Of a DNA stretch of 64,000 nucleotides, positions 48,282 to 57,995 are shown piece after piece. The stretch covers positions 6,700,001 to 6,764,000 of the forward strand of contig NZ_CP152413.1 of NCBI RefSeq assembly GCF_038967635.1, written 5' to 3'. Below the pieces are notes generated by a model that saw only the letters and a program-made list of their open reading frames with translations, did not search any database and was not told the DNA's origin. Every line of letters starts with the position of its first letter. Positions within the stretch are counted from its first letter, which is position 1. Both the position numbers and the translations under genes were made by a program. This DNA is from Bradyrhizobium sp. B124. GTDB taxonomy: Bacteria; Pseudomonadota; Alphaproteobacteria; Rhizobiales; Xanthobacteraceae.

Positions 48282-48716
48282 GTGCTCGATCATATCCCGA
48301 AGTTCATGACGCTCGGGACCATCATCGTCGGCATCACCGCGATCTACACGGCGCTGCATACCAACAACCGGCGGCTGGGAGCCGACATCTTCCTGAGATA
48401 TTCCGAGCGCATATCCGATTTGCGGCGTCGCCTGCCAACGGCGGCGTTCCATGACGAGGGCGCCGGCGGCACCATTGAGATGACGCCGGACGAGCGCCGA
48501 ATTGTGCATGAAGTCATCTTCTCGATCTTTGAGCTCTACGAGCTCAAGGTGCATGGCTTCGTTCCGCCGGGAATCTGGAAGATCAGGGAGCCCGACATCG
48601 AACGGGTGCTCTCGCTACCGGTCTTCCAGCAGGAGTTGGCGGTCGTGCAAGGCAGGTTTGCGAAGCATCCGCGCTTTGCGGCATGGCTCGACCGGATCGG
48701 GCAAGGCAACGCATAG
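48282..48716 (+). CDS. Hypothetical membrane-anchored protein
   Basis: A 144-residue protein with one N-terminal transmembrane helix (FMTLGTIIVGITAIYTAL, about 8-25), then a cytoplasmic or periplasmic helical domain containing NNRRLGADIFLRYSERISDLRRRL and a W/F-rich end. The GTG start at 48282 follows AAGGAGG at 48269. No recognised family. Confidence 0.7.
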   Translation: MLDHIPKFMTLGTIIVGITAIYTALHTNNRRLGADIFLRYSERISDLRRRLPTAAFHDEGAGGTIEMTPDERRIVHEVIFSIFELYELKVHGFVPPGIWKIREPDIERVLSLPVFQQELAVVQGRFAKHPRFAAWLDRIGQGNA

Positions 48717-49473
48717 CGGGGCGGCGCGCGATCGAGGAACGCAGGCTGCGTCGCTGGTGTTGCAGGTGCCGGCGATCAGGTTCGCTCCGCCGGCATCGCG
48801 GGTGTGTTCACCGACGAATATGATGAGCCATTGTTACTTTCGTCATCTCGACGTTCATATGAAAATGCCGCAGCGTGCCGCAACATGTGCGCCTCGTGCG
48901 GCGCGCGTGTTCCGTTCCCATCGATCGCATTCGCGTCGCACGTGGTGGAATGCCGCATGATTAGGCAAGCGTCTTCAGGCGCGGTCGACGCGAATCCCGT
49001 GCGCGGGATTCGCGATGTGTCATGTACCGTGCTTAAGTCGCTGCGCTCTCGCGACGTTCATTTCGTCTCAGCGCGAAGATCGAGAAAACTTTCTGAAGTC
49101 CCTGCGATGATGCGTTGCCCGATCGCATCGCACGAACGCAATTTTGGATTTCTTCAAGGCGCGCGTTGTCGCCGCTCTGGTTCTCGCACAAATTGTTCTT
49201 TAGACCAGTCAGGCCGAGTCGGTGACGGAGCTTCCGGGCCGGAATCCGGCAGCGAAGCGACAATGATGAATGCCATGTGTGAGCACGACTGCTGCAGGAC
49301 CCATCGGCCCTATCAGGAGCGGTCGGTGTAAGCGGGTGATGTCCGCATCCAAAAATGCTGCTTCCTTGTCCGCCAGAAATTCGCCTGCCCGCCAGAGGCC
49401 GGCGACGCAACCTTGGGAATGCGCCCCCGTTGAGACGACGTTCGTCGTTTGCGACAACGGGGCACGGAATGAC
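48717..49473. other. Gene-poor stretch
   Basis: 757 bp with no convincing gene. Opposed frames at 48804-49331 (+) and 49033-49689 (-) have poor protein character and no ribosome site. The base composition looks more mixed than that of flanking genes, which may indicate decayed sequence or a regulatory region for the AraC gene. Confidence 0.4.
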
Positions 49474-50526
49474 ATGCCAGAAGACGACAATGCGCCGGCG
49501 AGTGCCGCCAAGCTCCTCGAACAAGTTCCCCTGCCACGCGAGCCCCGGAACATCAGGGACATAATCCCGTCGGTACCGCGGTTCTTCACGACACGGCTCT
49601 ATCCGCCGTCGGAGCAGTTCGAGGTCTGGAAGACGCGCATGGCCTCGCTGGTCGATGTGGCGCCGTCGGAAGGCCATAGCCCTGCGCAAGGATTCGAGGT
49701 GGAGTATCTGACCTGCAACATGGCCGACGTCATCTTCACGTCAGGACGCGTTGCCGCTCAAACATTCGCGCGTGCCGTCGAGCCGTCGCAGGGCGCGCCG
49801 GTCGATATCTGGTGGCTGTTCCGGGTGCGCTCCGGCGAGGCCCGCTTCGAAACCGCAGAGCGGCGCGTTCACGCCGGGCCAGGCGCGATGTTCCTGATCT
49901 CGCTCGACGACGATTTCCGCGGCAGCATCACCGACTATGATGGCCTGGTGCTGGCTTTGCCGCGCCGGTCATTCGCGGATGTGGCCGATCAGCTTAACGA
50001 CGCCTGCAACATTCTCCTCTCGGGCAATCTGATCGAACTGCTGTCCGACTATCTCGACAGACTCGAAACGCGCCTGGTCCTGATGTCGCCGGAGGAACTG
50101 CGGCAGGCAGGGCGAGCGACCGCGCAGATGATCGCCGCGTGCATTCAGCTGTCTTCGGACCGGCTGGAGCAGGCGCGCGGCGCAATCGAACCGGTGCTGT
50201 TCGAGCGTGCACGCCTTTATATTGAGACGCATCTCGGCGACTTCGATCTGGCGCCGGATCGCATTGCGCAGCAATTGCGGATCTCGCGCTCTGCCCTCTA
50301 CCGTGCATTCGAGAGCGTCGGCGGCGTCGCCGGATATATCCTGCGCAAGCGGCTGCGCGCAGCACATGCCGAACTCGTCGCGTCCACCGACAGGCAGGTG
50401 CAGGAAATCGCCTATCGTCACGGCTTCAAGCTGGCGTCGGATTTCACGCGCGCGTTTCGCCGCGAGTTCGGCGCCAGTCCGCGCGAGATGCGTGAACGCG
50501 TGCGCCGCAGGTCAACTGCCGGTTGA
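49474..50526 (+). CDS. AraC-family transcriptional regulator
   Basis: A 350-residue protein with an N-terminal AraC-binding-like domain (WWLFRVRSGEARFETAERRVHAGPGAMFLI, about 105-190) and C-terminal double HTH (APDRIAQQLRISRSALYRAFES, then EIAYRHGFKLASDFTRAFRREFGASPREMRER). ATG 49474 is chosen; the frame extends upstream to 49270 without support. It lies 335 bp before the adhesin gene and is a candidate regulator of it. Confidence 0.9.
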   Translation: MPEDDNAPASAAKLLEQVPLPREPRNIRDIIPSVPRFFTTRLYPPSEQFEVWKTRMASLVDVAPSEGHSPAQGFEVEYLTCNMADVIFTSGRVAAQTFARAVEPSQGAPVDIWWLFRVRSGEARFETAERRVHAGPGAMFLISLDDDFRGSITDYDGLVLALPRRSFADVADQLNDACNILLSGNLIELLSDYLDRLETRLVLMSPEELRQAGRATAQMIAACIQLSSDRLEQARGAIEPVLFERARLYIETHLGDFDLAPDRIAQQLRISRSALYRAFESVGGVAGYILRKRLRAAHAELVASTDRQVQEIAYRHGFKLASDFTRAFRREFGASPREMRERVRRRSTAG

Positions 50527-50861
50527 AGATTTGCAGATTACCCCACGGTGCATCGAGCAAATCATTCAACTTGTGAGACGATCTGCGCGCTATTTGGACG
50601 GACTGCTGAGTGACGTTGTCAAATATGTGTCTATCATTTTTGATATGACGACTCGGGGCACATTGATGGGGCAGTCGAGCGGGCGCTGGGTGGCAAGATG
50701 CGCTCGTTGAGTTCGACACATCGTTGGCCAGGACGGGAAGGCAGGCGTGCGTTGCGCTGTCTTCATTTCGTCACATGCGGTCCCAAAGGACGCGCATGTC
50801 GGCACAGTCCGCGGCATGGCACCCCCGACGTCTGGACAAGATGTCACGAAGGGGTCGCACC
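50527..50861. other. Upstream region of the adhesin gene
   Basis: AT-rich sequence GTCAAATATGTGTCTATCAT near 50620-50639 contains possible -10/-35 elements for the adhesin. No ORF of its own; the adhesin frame runs open from 50724 but has no ribosome site before 50841. Confidence 0.4.
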
Positions 50862-53800
50862 ATGGTTGTCGCACACAACTCGTCCGAATCGCTGAAGCGT
50901 CAAGGCCGCACCGGTTTCGTCCGGAGCTGGGTCGCATCGGGCGATGCGGGTAGCCGTTCGTTGCGGCGGCGGCTGTTGGCGGTGCTGCGTCAGGCGCATC
51001 GCAAGCTCGGCGTGAAGCGTGATCGGCTGGGGCTTGGTTCGCTCGGCGCTGGCGGGCTTACGTCAAGGATGGCAACAACGCTCGGTGCACTCGCGATCGC
51101 AATCGCCGCGACCTCGACCGCGAGCGCCCAGAACTACAACGCCGGCAGCGGCAGCGTCGCGACGGGCACCCAGGCGACGGCGATCGGCACGAACGCCTCT
51201 GCGGCTGCGGGGGCAGGGAATCCCACGGCCGTTGGGGCGGGCGCGAAGGCAAATGTTACGGGAGGGGGGTCTCCCATTGCCATCGGCACGAACGCGAATG
51301 CGAGCGGAACCGGGGGCGTCGCGGCGCTTCCCGGTGGCGGCACGAGTTTTGAGGCGGTTGCCATCGGCAACGCGGCCGTTGCCACGGGGCAGGGTAGTTC
51401 GAGCCTTGGCCCCAGTGCGAGCGCGACTGGGAACTGGGCCACCTCCATCGGCTTGCTCGCCAATGCATCAGGGTATCAGGCGACGGCGGTCGGTGTTCAG
51501 GCTGCTGCGTCAGGACAATACACGGTCGCGCTCGGGCGGAGTGCGCAGGCGTCGGGCACTGGCGGCGCGATGGCGCTGGGCGCCGGCACGATCTCGAGCG
51601 GCGTCAATTCGGTCGCGCTCGGCGTCAACGCCAATGCCACCGCAGCCGGCTCAAGCGCCTTGGGCACCTTCGCCAGTGCCACCGGAGGCAACGCCAGTGC
51701 GGTCGGCGTCAGCTCCACGGCGAGCGGCAACTTTTCATGGGCCGGAGGCTGGTCGGCCGTTGCCTCGGCGGACAGCGCGACTGCCGTCGGCAAGCAGGCG
51801 GTCGCGTCGGGAATCAACTCATTCGCCGGAGGTAGCTCCGCCAACGCAGCCGGGGATTTCGCCGTGGCTGTGGGCAATCAGGCGCAGGCGCTGAGCACCG
51901 GGGGCTCGGTCGCAATTGGATCGGGCGCAATCGTCAACAGTGCAGCGACGGGCGGCATCGCGCTCGGCAACAATGCGGCATCCGCCGGCATCAGTTCGAT
52001 CGCGACCGGCGTTGGGGCCAGTGCCGCCGGCACAAGTTCGCTGGCGATCGGCACTACCTCAAATGCGAGTGCCGCCGCCAGCACTGCGGTTGGCAACACA
52101 GCCGTTGCCAGCGGCCAAAACTCCTCTTCATTCGGGTCTGGAGCGAGCGCGGCAGGAGACAATTCTCTCGCGGTCGGCGTCAGCGCCAGCGCCAGCGGAG
52201 TAGCCAGTACCGCGCTCGGCATCGGCGCCAAGGCGTCGGCTACAAGCGCCATCGCTATCGGTAACAATGCCGCGGCCAGTTCCGCCAACGCGGTGGCCTT
52301 GGGCACCAACGCAGTGGCGACCGGCGGCCAGGCGGTCTCGATCGGCGCGAACAACACCGCCTTTGGCAACGGCGCGGTGGCGATCGGCGACCCCAGCTAT
52401 GCGAGCGGCACCGGCGCTTTCACCGGCGGCGCGAACAATATCGCCAACAGTGACGGCACGGCCAGCGCCACCGCCGCCAACCAGGCCAACGGCGCCGTCG
52501 CGATCGGCAACAACAACAAGGCGATCGGGCAGGGCTCCGTGGCGCTCGGCAATGGCTCCACCGCGGGCGCCGCCGGTCTTGTCGGCAATATCGCACTGGG
52601 CAACGGCGCCACGGCGGCGGCAAAATCCGGCGATGTCGCGCTCGGCTCCGGCAGCGTCACGGCTGCCGCGGTCGGCACGCCCAATGCAGTCGTCAACGGC
52701 ATCACGTATGGGAACTTCGCCGGCACCACGCCCGGGTCCACGATCAGCGTCGGCGCGGTCGGCGCCGAGCGCACCATCACCAATGTCGCGGCGGGCCGGG
52801 TCACCCAGACCTCGACCGATGCCATCAACGGCTCGCAGCTCTACAGTGTCGCCAACACGCTGACGAGCCAGATCGCCGCCGGCGCGATCCACGACTACAG
52901 CGTCAACAGCGCGACGCCAGGAACCGACACCAACTACAACAATGCCGGAGCCACCGGCGCCAACGCACTCGCGGCCGGCGTCAGTGCGAGTGCCGCCGGC
53001 GCGAGCAGTGTTGCGGTCGGCGCTGGCGCCGCGGCACGGGCATCATCCGACACGGCGCTCGGTTCGGGCGCGCTTGCTGCGTCGCTCAGCAATTCGCCGC
53101 AGACCGGGGCCGTTGCCATCGGTGCGGGGCAGGCCACGAATGATGGTGCCATCGCGATCGGCAACGGCTTTGGCGGCGGTCCGAAGGCATCCGGCCGCGA
53201 TTCGATTGCTCTCGGCACCGCCGCGACCGCCGCCAACGCCGGCGCCGTTGCGCTCGGCTCGGGCAGCGTGACGACCGCTGCGGTCGGCACGCCAAATGCG
53301 GTCGTCAACGGCATCACCTATTCGGGCTTCGCGGGCACGACGCCGCTCTCGACGGTTAGCGTCGGCGGGGTCGGCGCGGAACGCACCATCACCAACGTCG
53401 CGGCCGGTCGAATCGGCACGTCGAGCACGGACGCCATCAACGGCTCGCAGCTCTACAGTGTCGCCAACACGCTGACGAGCCAGATCGCCGCCGGCGCGAT
53501 CCACGACTACAGCGTCAACAGCACGACGCCGGGAACCGACACCAACTACAACAATGCCGGAGCCAGCGGCGCCAACGCGCTCGCGGCCGGCGTCAGTGCG
53601 AGTGCCGCCGGCGCGAGCAGTGTTGCGGTCGGCGCTGGCGCCGCGGCACGGGCATCATCCGACACGGCGCTCGGTTCGGGCGCGCTTGCCGCGTCGCTCA
53701 GCAATTCGCCGCAGACCGGGGCCGTTGCCATCGGTGCGGGGCAGGCCACGAATGATGGTGCCATCGCGATCGGCAATGCCTTTGGCGGCGGTCCGAAGGC

Positions 53801-56528
53801 ATCCGGTCGCGATTCGATTGCTCTCGGCACCGCCGCGACCGCGGCCAACGACGGCGCTGTCGCGCTCGGTTCGGGCAGCGTGACGACCGCTGCGGTCGGC
53901 ACGCCCAACGCGGTGATCAACGGCATCACCTATTCGGGCTTCGCGGGCACGACGCCGCTCTCGACGGTTAGCGTCGGCGGGGTCGGCGCGGAACGCACCA
54001 TCACCAACGTCGCGGCCGGTCGAATCGGCACGTCGAGCACGGACGCCATCAACGGCTCGCAGCTCTACAGTGTCGCCAACACGCTGACGAGCCAGATCGC
54101 CGCCGGCGCGATCCACGACTACAGCGTCAACAGCACGACGCCGGGAACCGACACCAACTACAACAACGCCGGAGCCAGCGGCGCCAACGCGCTCGCGGCC
54201 GGCGTCAGTGCGAGTGCCGCCGGCGCGAGCAGTGTTGCGGTCGGCACCGGCGCCGCGGCGCGGGCATCATCCGATACGGCGCTCGGTTCGGGCGCGCTTG
54301 CCGCGTCGCTCAGCAATTCGCCGCTGACCGGGGCCGTTGCTATCGGTGCGGGGCAGGCCACGAATGATGGTGCCATCGCGATCGGCAATGCCTTTGGCGG
54401 CGGTCCGAAGGCATCCGGTCGCGATTCGATTGCTCTCGGCACCGCCGCGACCGCGGCCAACGACGGCGCTGTCGCGCTCGGCTCGGGCAGCCAGACCACT
54501 ACGGCGGTCGGCACGTCAGGCATCACCATCGGCACCACCGCCTACAGCTTCGCCGGCACGACGCCGCTCTCGACTGTCAGCGTCGGCTCGGTCGGCAGCG
54601 AACGCACCATCACCAACGTCGCGGCGGGACGGATCAGCAACGGATCGACCGATGCGATCAACGGTTCGCAGCTGTTTGCCGCCACCTCGGCGATCGACAG
54701 CCTGTCGACCATCGTCAGCAACGGCCTGACGCATTATTACAGCGTCAACGACGGTGGCACCCAGCTGGCGAACTACACCAACAACGGTGCGACCGGTGCG
54801 AATTCGATGGCCGCCGGCATCGCCGCGTCGGCAACCGCCGCCAATTCCACCGCGCTCGGCTTCAACACCCAGGCCACGGTCGCCGGCGGCGTCGCGATCG
54901 GCTCGGGTTCGATCTCCAACCGCGCGCTCGCGCCGGCTTCCGGCACGATCGGCGGCACCATCATCCCCTACAACACAACCGATCTCGCGCTGCTCGGCGC
55001 GGTGTCGGTCGGCAATGCGACGAGCTATCGCCAGATCACCAATGTGGCCGACGGCACCCAGTCGAGCGATGCCGTCACCGTGCGGCAGCTGACCGGTGCA
55101 CTGTCGTCGTTCGCGACCACGACGACGAAATACTTCCACGCCAATTCGACGCTCGCCGACTCGCTCGCGGTCGGTAACAACTCGGTCGCGGTGGGGCCGC
55201 AGACCGTGGTCAATGGCGACAACGGCATCGGCATGGGATTTGGCGCGACCGTGCAGCAGACTGCGCCCGGCGGCATTGCGATCGGCCAGAATTCGGTATC
55301 CAACTTCGCCGACTCGATCGCGTTCGGAACCAATGCGCAGGCCAGCGGCATCCAGTCCGTCTCGATCGGCGCCGGGTCCCAGACGACCAACCCGACCAGC
55401 GTTGCGCTCGGCCCGAATGCCAAGGCGACGGCACAGGCCGGCGACGTCGCGCTCGGTGCCAATTCGACCACACAGACGGTGGTCGCGACCAAGAACACCA
55501 CGATCGGCGGCACCACCTACGCCTTCGCCGGCACGGCGCCGACCTCGACCGTCAGCGTCGGCAGCGTCGGGGCGGAACGCACCGTCACCAACGTGGCCGC
55601 GGGACAGATCAGCGCGACCTCGACGGACGCGATCAACGGCTCGCAGCTCTGGGCCACCAACACCTCGCTCGACGCTCTCTATACAACGGTCAACAACATC
55701 TCGACCGGCAGCGGCGGCATCAAGTATTTCCACGCCAACTCCACCGCGGCGGATTCGTCCGCCACGGGCGCGGAGAGCGTCGCGATCGGACCGCAATCGG
55801 TCGCAAGCGGCGCGAACGCAGTATCGATGGGCAACGGCTCGGCCGCATCGGGCGCCAACTCGGTCGCGATCGGCGCCGGCGCCAAGGCGACTTCGGCCAA
55901 TTCGCTGGCGCTCGGCGCGAACTCGACTACAACGGCCAATCTGAGCGATGCAGCCTATACGCCCGTCGTCGGCAAGAGCGTCGCGGGGGTTGCGACCGGC
56001 GAAGTGTCGGTCGGCTCGGCCGGGGCTGAACGCCGCGTCACCAATGTTGCCGCGGGCTCGGCTGCGACCGATGCGGTCAATGTCAGCCAGTTGCAGGCGG
56101 TTTCCAGCGGCTCGATCCGCTACGACACCGATGCCTCCGGCAACACCACCAACAAGGTGACGCTGAACAGCGGCAGCAGCGGGCCGGTCACCATCAGCAA
56201 CGTGGCGGCGGGTGTCGCCGGCACCGACGCGGTCAACGTCAACCAGCTCAACAGCGCATTCCAGCAGCTGAACGGCCAGATCGGCGAGGTGCGGCAGGAC
56301 GCCTGGCGTGCGGCCGCGATCGGCATGGCCGCAGCATCGCTGCGCTATGACGACCGGCCCGGCAAGATCAGCGCATCGGCCGGCGGCGGCGTCTGGCGCA
56401 GCCAGGGCGCGCTCGCCTTCGGCATCGGCTACACCAGCGAGAACGGCCGGCTGCGCACCAACGCGGCGGCGACCACCGCCGGCAGCGAGTGGGGCGTCAG
56501 CGCCGGCGTGAGCCTGACGCTCAATTGA
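50862..56528 (+). CDS. YadA-type trimeric autotransporter adhesin, very long
   Basis: A protein of about 1888 residues. It has a long basic N-region (1-69), a hydrophobic signal core (ATTLGALAIAIAATSTAS) and cleavage near residue 89. The passenger is made of about 14-residue left-handed head repeats (AVAIGxxAxAxGxxS) with neck segments NVAAGxxxTDAINGSQL. The C-terminal anchor of about 70 residues (from QDAWRAAAIGMAAASLRYDD) is a YadA-type membrane domain of four strands. Three 204-residue near-identical units begin at 52884. Start ATG 50862; ATG 50841 is an alternative. It is exported by Sec and the BAM complex to form a trimeric surface stalk. Confidence 0.95.
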   Translation: MVVAHNSSESLKRQGRTGFVRSWVASGDAGSRSLRRRLLAVLRQAHRKLGVKRDRLGLGSLGAGGLTSRMATTLGALAIAIAATSTASAQNYNAGSGSVATGTQATAIGTNASAAAGAGNPTAVGAGAKANVTGGGSPIAIGTNANASGTGGVAALPGGGTSFEAVAIGNAAVATGQGSSSLGPSASATGNWATSIGLLANASGYQATAVGVQAAASGQYTVALGRSAQASGTGGAMALGAGTISSGVNSVALGVNANATAAGSSALGTFASATGGNASAVGVSSTASGNFSWAGGWSAVASADSATAVGKQAVASGINSFAGGSSANAAGDFAVAVGNQAQALSTGGSVAIGSGAIVNSAATGGIALGNNAASAGISSIATGVGASAAGTSSLAIGTTSNASAAASTAVGNTAVASGQNSSSFGSGASAAGDNSLAVGVSASASGVASTALGIGAKASATSAIAIGNNAAASSANAVALGTNAVATGGQAVSIGANNTAFGNGAVAIGDPSYASGTGAFTGGANNIANSDGTASATAANQANGAVAIGNNNKAIGQGSVALGNGSTAGAAGLVGNIALGNGATAAAKSGDVALGSGSVTAAAVGTPNAVVNGITYGNFAGTTPGSTISVGAVGAERTITNVAAGRVTQTSTDAINGSQLYSVANTLTSQIAAGAIHDYSVNSATPGTDTNYNNAGATGANALAAGVSASAAGASSVAVGAGAAARASSDTALGSGALAASLSNSPQTGAVAIGAGQATNDGAIAIGNGFGGGPKASGRDSIALGTAATAANAGAVALGSGSVTTAAVGTPNAVVNGITYSGFAGTTPLSTVSVGGVGAERTITNVAAGRIGTSSTDAINGSQLYSVANTLTSQIAAGAIHDYSVNSTTPGTDTNYNNAGASGANALAAGVSASAAGASSVAVGAGAAARASSDTALGSGALAASLSNSPQTGAVAIGAGQATNDGAIAIGNAFGGGPKASGRDSIALGTAATAANDGAVALGSGSVTTAAVGTPNAVINGITYSGFAGTTPLSTVSVGGVGAERTITNVAAGRIGTSSTDAINGSQLYSVANTLTSQIAAGAIHDYSVNSTTPGTDTNYNNAGASGANALAAGVSASAAGASSVAVGTGAAARASSDTALGSGALAASLSNSPLTGAVAIGAGQATNDGAIAIGNAFGGGPKASGRDSIALGTAATAANDGAVALGSGSQTTTAVGTSGITIGTTAYSFAGTTPLSTVSVGSVGSERTITNVAAGRISNGSTDAINGSQLFAATSAIDSLSTIVSNGLTHYYSVNDGGTQLANYTNNGATGANSMAAGIAASATAANSTALGFNTQATVAGGVAIGSGSISNRALAPASGTIGGTIIPYNTTDLALLGAVSVGNATSYRQITNVADGTQSSDAVTVRQLTGALSSFATTTTKYFHANSTLADSLAVGNNSVAVGPQTVVNGDNGIGMGFGATVQQTAPGGIAIGQNSVSNFADSIAFGTNAQASGIQSVSIGAGSQTTNPTSVALGPNAKATAQAGDVALGANSTTQTVVATKNTTIGGTTYAFAGTAPTSTVSVGSVGAERTVTNVAAGQISATSTDAINGSQLWATNTSLDALYTTVNNISTGSGGIKYFHANSTAADSSATGAESVAIGPQSVASGANAVSMGNGSAASGANSVAIGAGAKATSANSLALGANSTTTANLSDAAYTPVVGKSVAGVATGEVSVGSAGAERRVTNVAAGSAATDAVNVSQLQAVSSGSIRYDTDASGNTTNKVTLNSGSSGPVTISNVAAGVAGTDAVNVNQLNSAFQQLNGQIGEVRQDAWRAAAIGMAAASLRYDDRPGKISASAGGGVWRSQGALAFGIGYTSENGRLRTNAAATTAGSEWGVSAGVSLTLN
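52884..54500 (+). repeat. Tandem 612-bp coding repeats in the adhesin
   Basis: Units begin at 52884, 53496 and 54108 with exactly 612-bp spacing (204 codons), nearly identical at nucleotide level; the third diverges after about 54490. A fragment of the same unit precedes 52884 (from about 52650). Each unit starts AIHDYSVNS and ends TLTSQIAAG. The low divergence indicates recent duplication or gene-conversion. Confidence 0.9.
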
Positions 56529-57103
56529 CCCTGGCGTCGACGAGGCGGCTGGCGTGGCTGGCTTTGGCCATCTGGCTCGGCGCGGCGGCGGGCGCGAGCG
56601 CGCAGGGCGCGCCGCCACCCGCCTATGCCGTGAAGCCATCGGACGTCGTGGTGCCGGAAGGCGAGACGCTCGGCGAGTTCAGGCGGATGATCCAGCCGTT
56701 CAAGAACTGGACCTTGATCTGCGACGAGAGCCTGAAATCGAAGCGCCGCGTCTGCAACGTCACGCAATCGATCGTCAACGCGCAGGGCGCGGTTGCCTTC
56801 AACTGGTCGCTGATTGCGACCGCCGACGGCAAGCCGCTGATGGCGATGCGGATTCCCGCGGTCGCCGGGGTCGGCGCGCAGATCGAGCTCGCGATGGGCG
56901 ACAGTCCGGACCGCATCGTTGCGCAGACCGATCGCTGCGACGCCAATTTCTGCTTTGCCACGATCGCTATCGGCAATGTGCTGAGGCGGCACATCCGCGC
57001 GGCGACGCCGTGCCTGGTGTCGTATCCGCTGCCGCAAGGCGGGCCGGTCGTGCTGGAGGCGCCGCTCGACGGCCTGTCCGGTGTGCTGGCGAAGCTGAAA
57101 TGA
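56525..57103 (+). CDS. Invasion-associated locus B (IalB) family protein
   Basis: A 192-residue secreted protein: signal peptide (about 1-28, LAWLALAIWLGAAAGASAQG), then the IalB-like domain FKNWTLICDES, with the conserved Cys and RIVAQTDRCDANFCFA. The TTG start at 56525 overlaps the adhesin stop by four bases (TTGA), implying coupling; other starts are less plausible. IalB proteins in Bartonella aid host-cell invasion, though environmental Rhizobiales also carry them. Confidence 0.85.
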   Translation: MTLASTRRLAWLALAIWLGAAAGASAQGAPPPAYAVKPSDVVVPEGETLGEFRRMIQPFKNWTLICDESLKSKRRVCNVTQSIVNAQGAVAFNWSLIATADGKPLMAMRIPAVAGVGAQIELAMGDSPDRIVAQTDRCDANFCFATIAIGNVLRRHIRAATPCLVSYPLPQGGPVVLEAPLDGLSGVLAKLK

Positions 57104-57109
57104 CCCGAG

Positions 57110-57161
57110 AGCGTTTTCGAGCGAAGTGGATGCCGGTTCGCGCGAGGAAAACGCGTCAAAA
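57110..57161. repeat. Dispersed 52-bp hairpin repeat, copy 2
   Basis: Differs from the copy at 34879-34930 at 3 positions: AGCGTTTTCGAGCGAAGTGG start, GAAAACGCGTCAAAA end. It lies between two secreted-protein genes. Confidence 0.85.
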
Positions 57162-57266
57162 CCAAAATCCGGAGCCCTGTTCCGATTCAATCGGAACGGA
57201 AGAGGCTCCCGGAGAGGCATGCGGACCCGGCATTCGGAGATCCGCATCGAGCTGCAGGACGAGAAG

Positions 57267-57968
57267 ATGAAAACGCCGATGCGACTGAAGACCCCCATCC
57301 TGATTTCCGCGGCGGTCGTCGTGGCGGCGCTCAGTGCGGCCGGCGTCGTGGGATATGCCCAGCAGCCTACTCAGGCGCAGCCGATGCCGCTGCAGCAAGG
57401 GACATCAGCGCCGGCCAAGAAGCCTGCTGCCGCTGCGAAGCCGCAGCCGCACAAACAGCGTCCGCAGGAGGCGCAGACGCCATCGGCGGCGGCGGCATCC
57501 GTTCCGCCGCAGCAGGCGGGGCAGCAGCCGACGGTGTTCGACGAGCATGCGCGGCAGGGCAACGTCGCGACCTGCGCCAATCTGTTCGGGTTGCTCGGCC
57601 GCGGTCTCGCGACGAACTCCAACTACACCGCGCAGTCGCAGTGGGACGCCAAGGCCGGCAATTCGCATTCGGTGCAGTCGCTGGTTGCGCTCGCGCCAAT
57701 CCAGGCGCCCCAGGGCAGCGCTGCCCAGCGTGCCGCCGGCATCGTGTTTGCCGCGCCGGTCGGGTCGTCCTGCGAAGGCAATCTGGTGCGGGTGACGCCA
57801 AGCGCGGAGAGCTGCCCGACGGTTGCCGCGGAGCTCGCCAAGCTCAACGGGCAGAACGGCACGCTTGGAGACCTCGCGACGATCGCGCTGCCGAACGGCG
57901 CGCAGGTGGTGCTGATTCCGTTCGGCAACGCCTGCGTCGCGGTAACTGCGCTCCGGGTCGCCGGATAA
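57267..57968 (+). CDS. Secreted hypothetical protein with Pro/Gln-rich N-terminus
   Basis: A 233-residue product: N-terminal signal or anchor (LISAAVVVAALSAAGVVGYAQ), a Pro/Gln/Ala-rich linker (about 30-90), then a domain with several Cys (CANLFGLLGRG, SSCEGNLVR, ESCPTVAAEL, NACVAVTALRVAG) that may form disulfides. ATG 57267 with AGGA upstream. No recognised family. It follows the adhesin-IalB pair and may be part of the same surface locus. Confidence 0.75.
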   Translation: MKTPMRLKTPILISAAVVVAALSAAGVVGYAQQPTQAQPMPLQQGTSAPAKKPAAAAKPQPHKQRPQEAQTPSAAAASVPPQQAGQQPTVFDEHARQGNVATCANLFGLLGRGLATNSNYTAQSQWDAKAGNSHSVQSLVALAPIQAPQGSAAQRAAGIVFAAPVGSSCEGNLVRVTPSAESCPTVAAELAKLNGQNGTLGDLATIALPNGAQVVLIPFGNACVAVTALRVAG

Positions 57969-57995
57969 CGCACCGCTCTCGCATACGCGGCCCGA

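Noticed and set aside
51100-56500. Regularly spaced similar short motifs that could look like a CRISPR array
   Set aside because: They are codon-level repeats of the adhesin head domains in one long open frame; spacers and repeats are not distinct.
54516-56639. 707-codon minus-strand frame opposite the adhesin
   Set aside because: Shadow of the repetitive adhesin; no start context or protein family.
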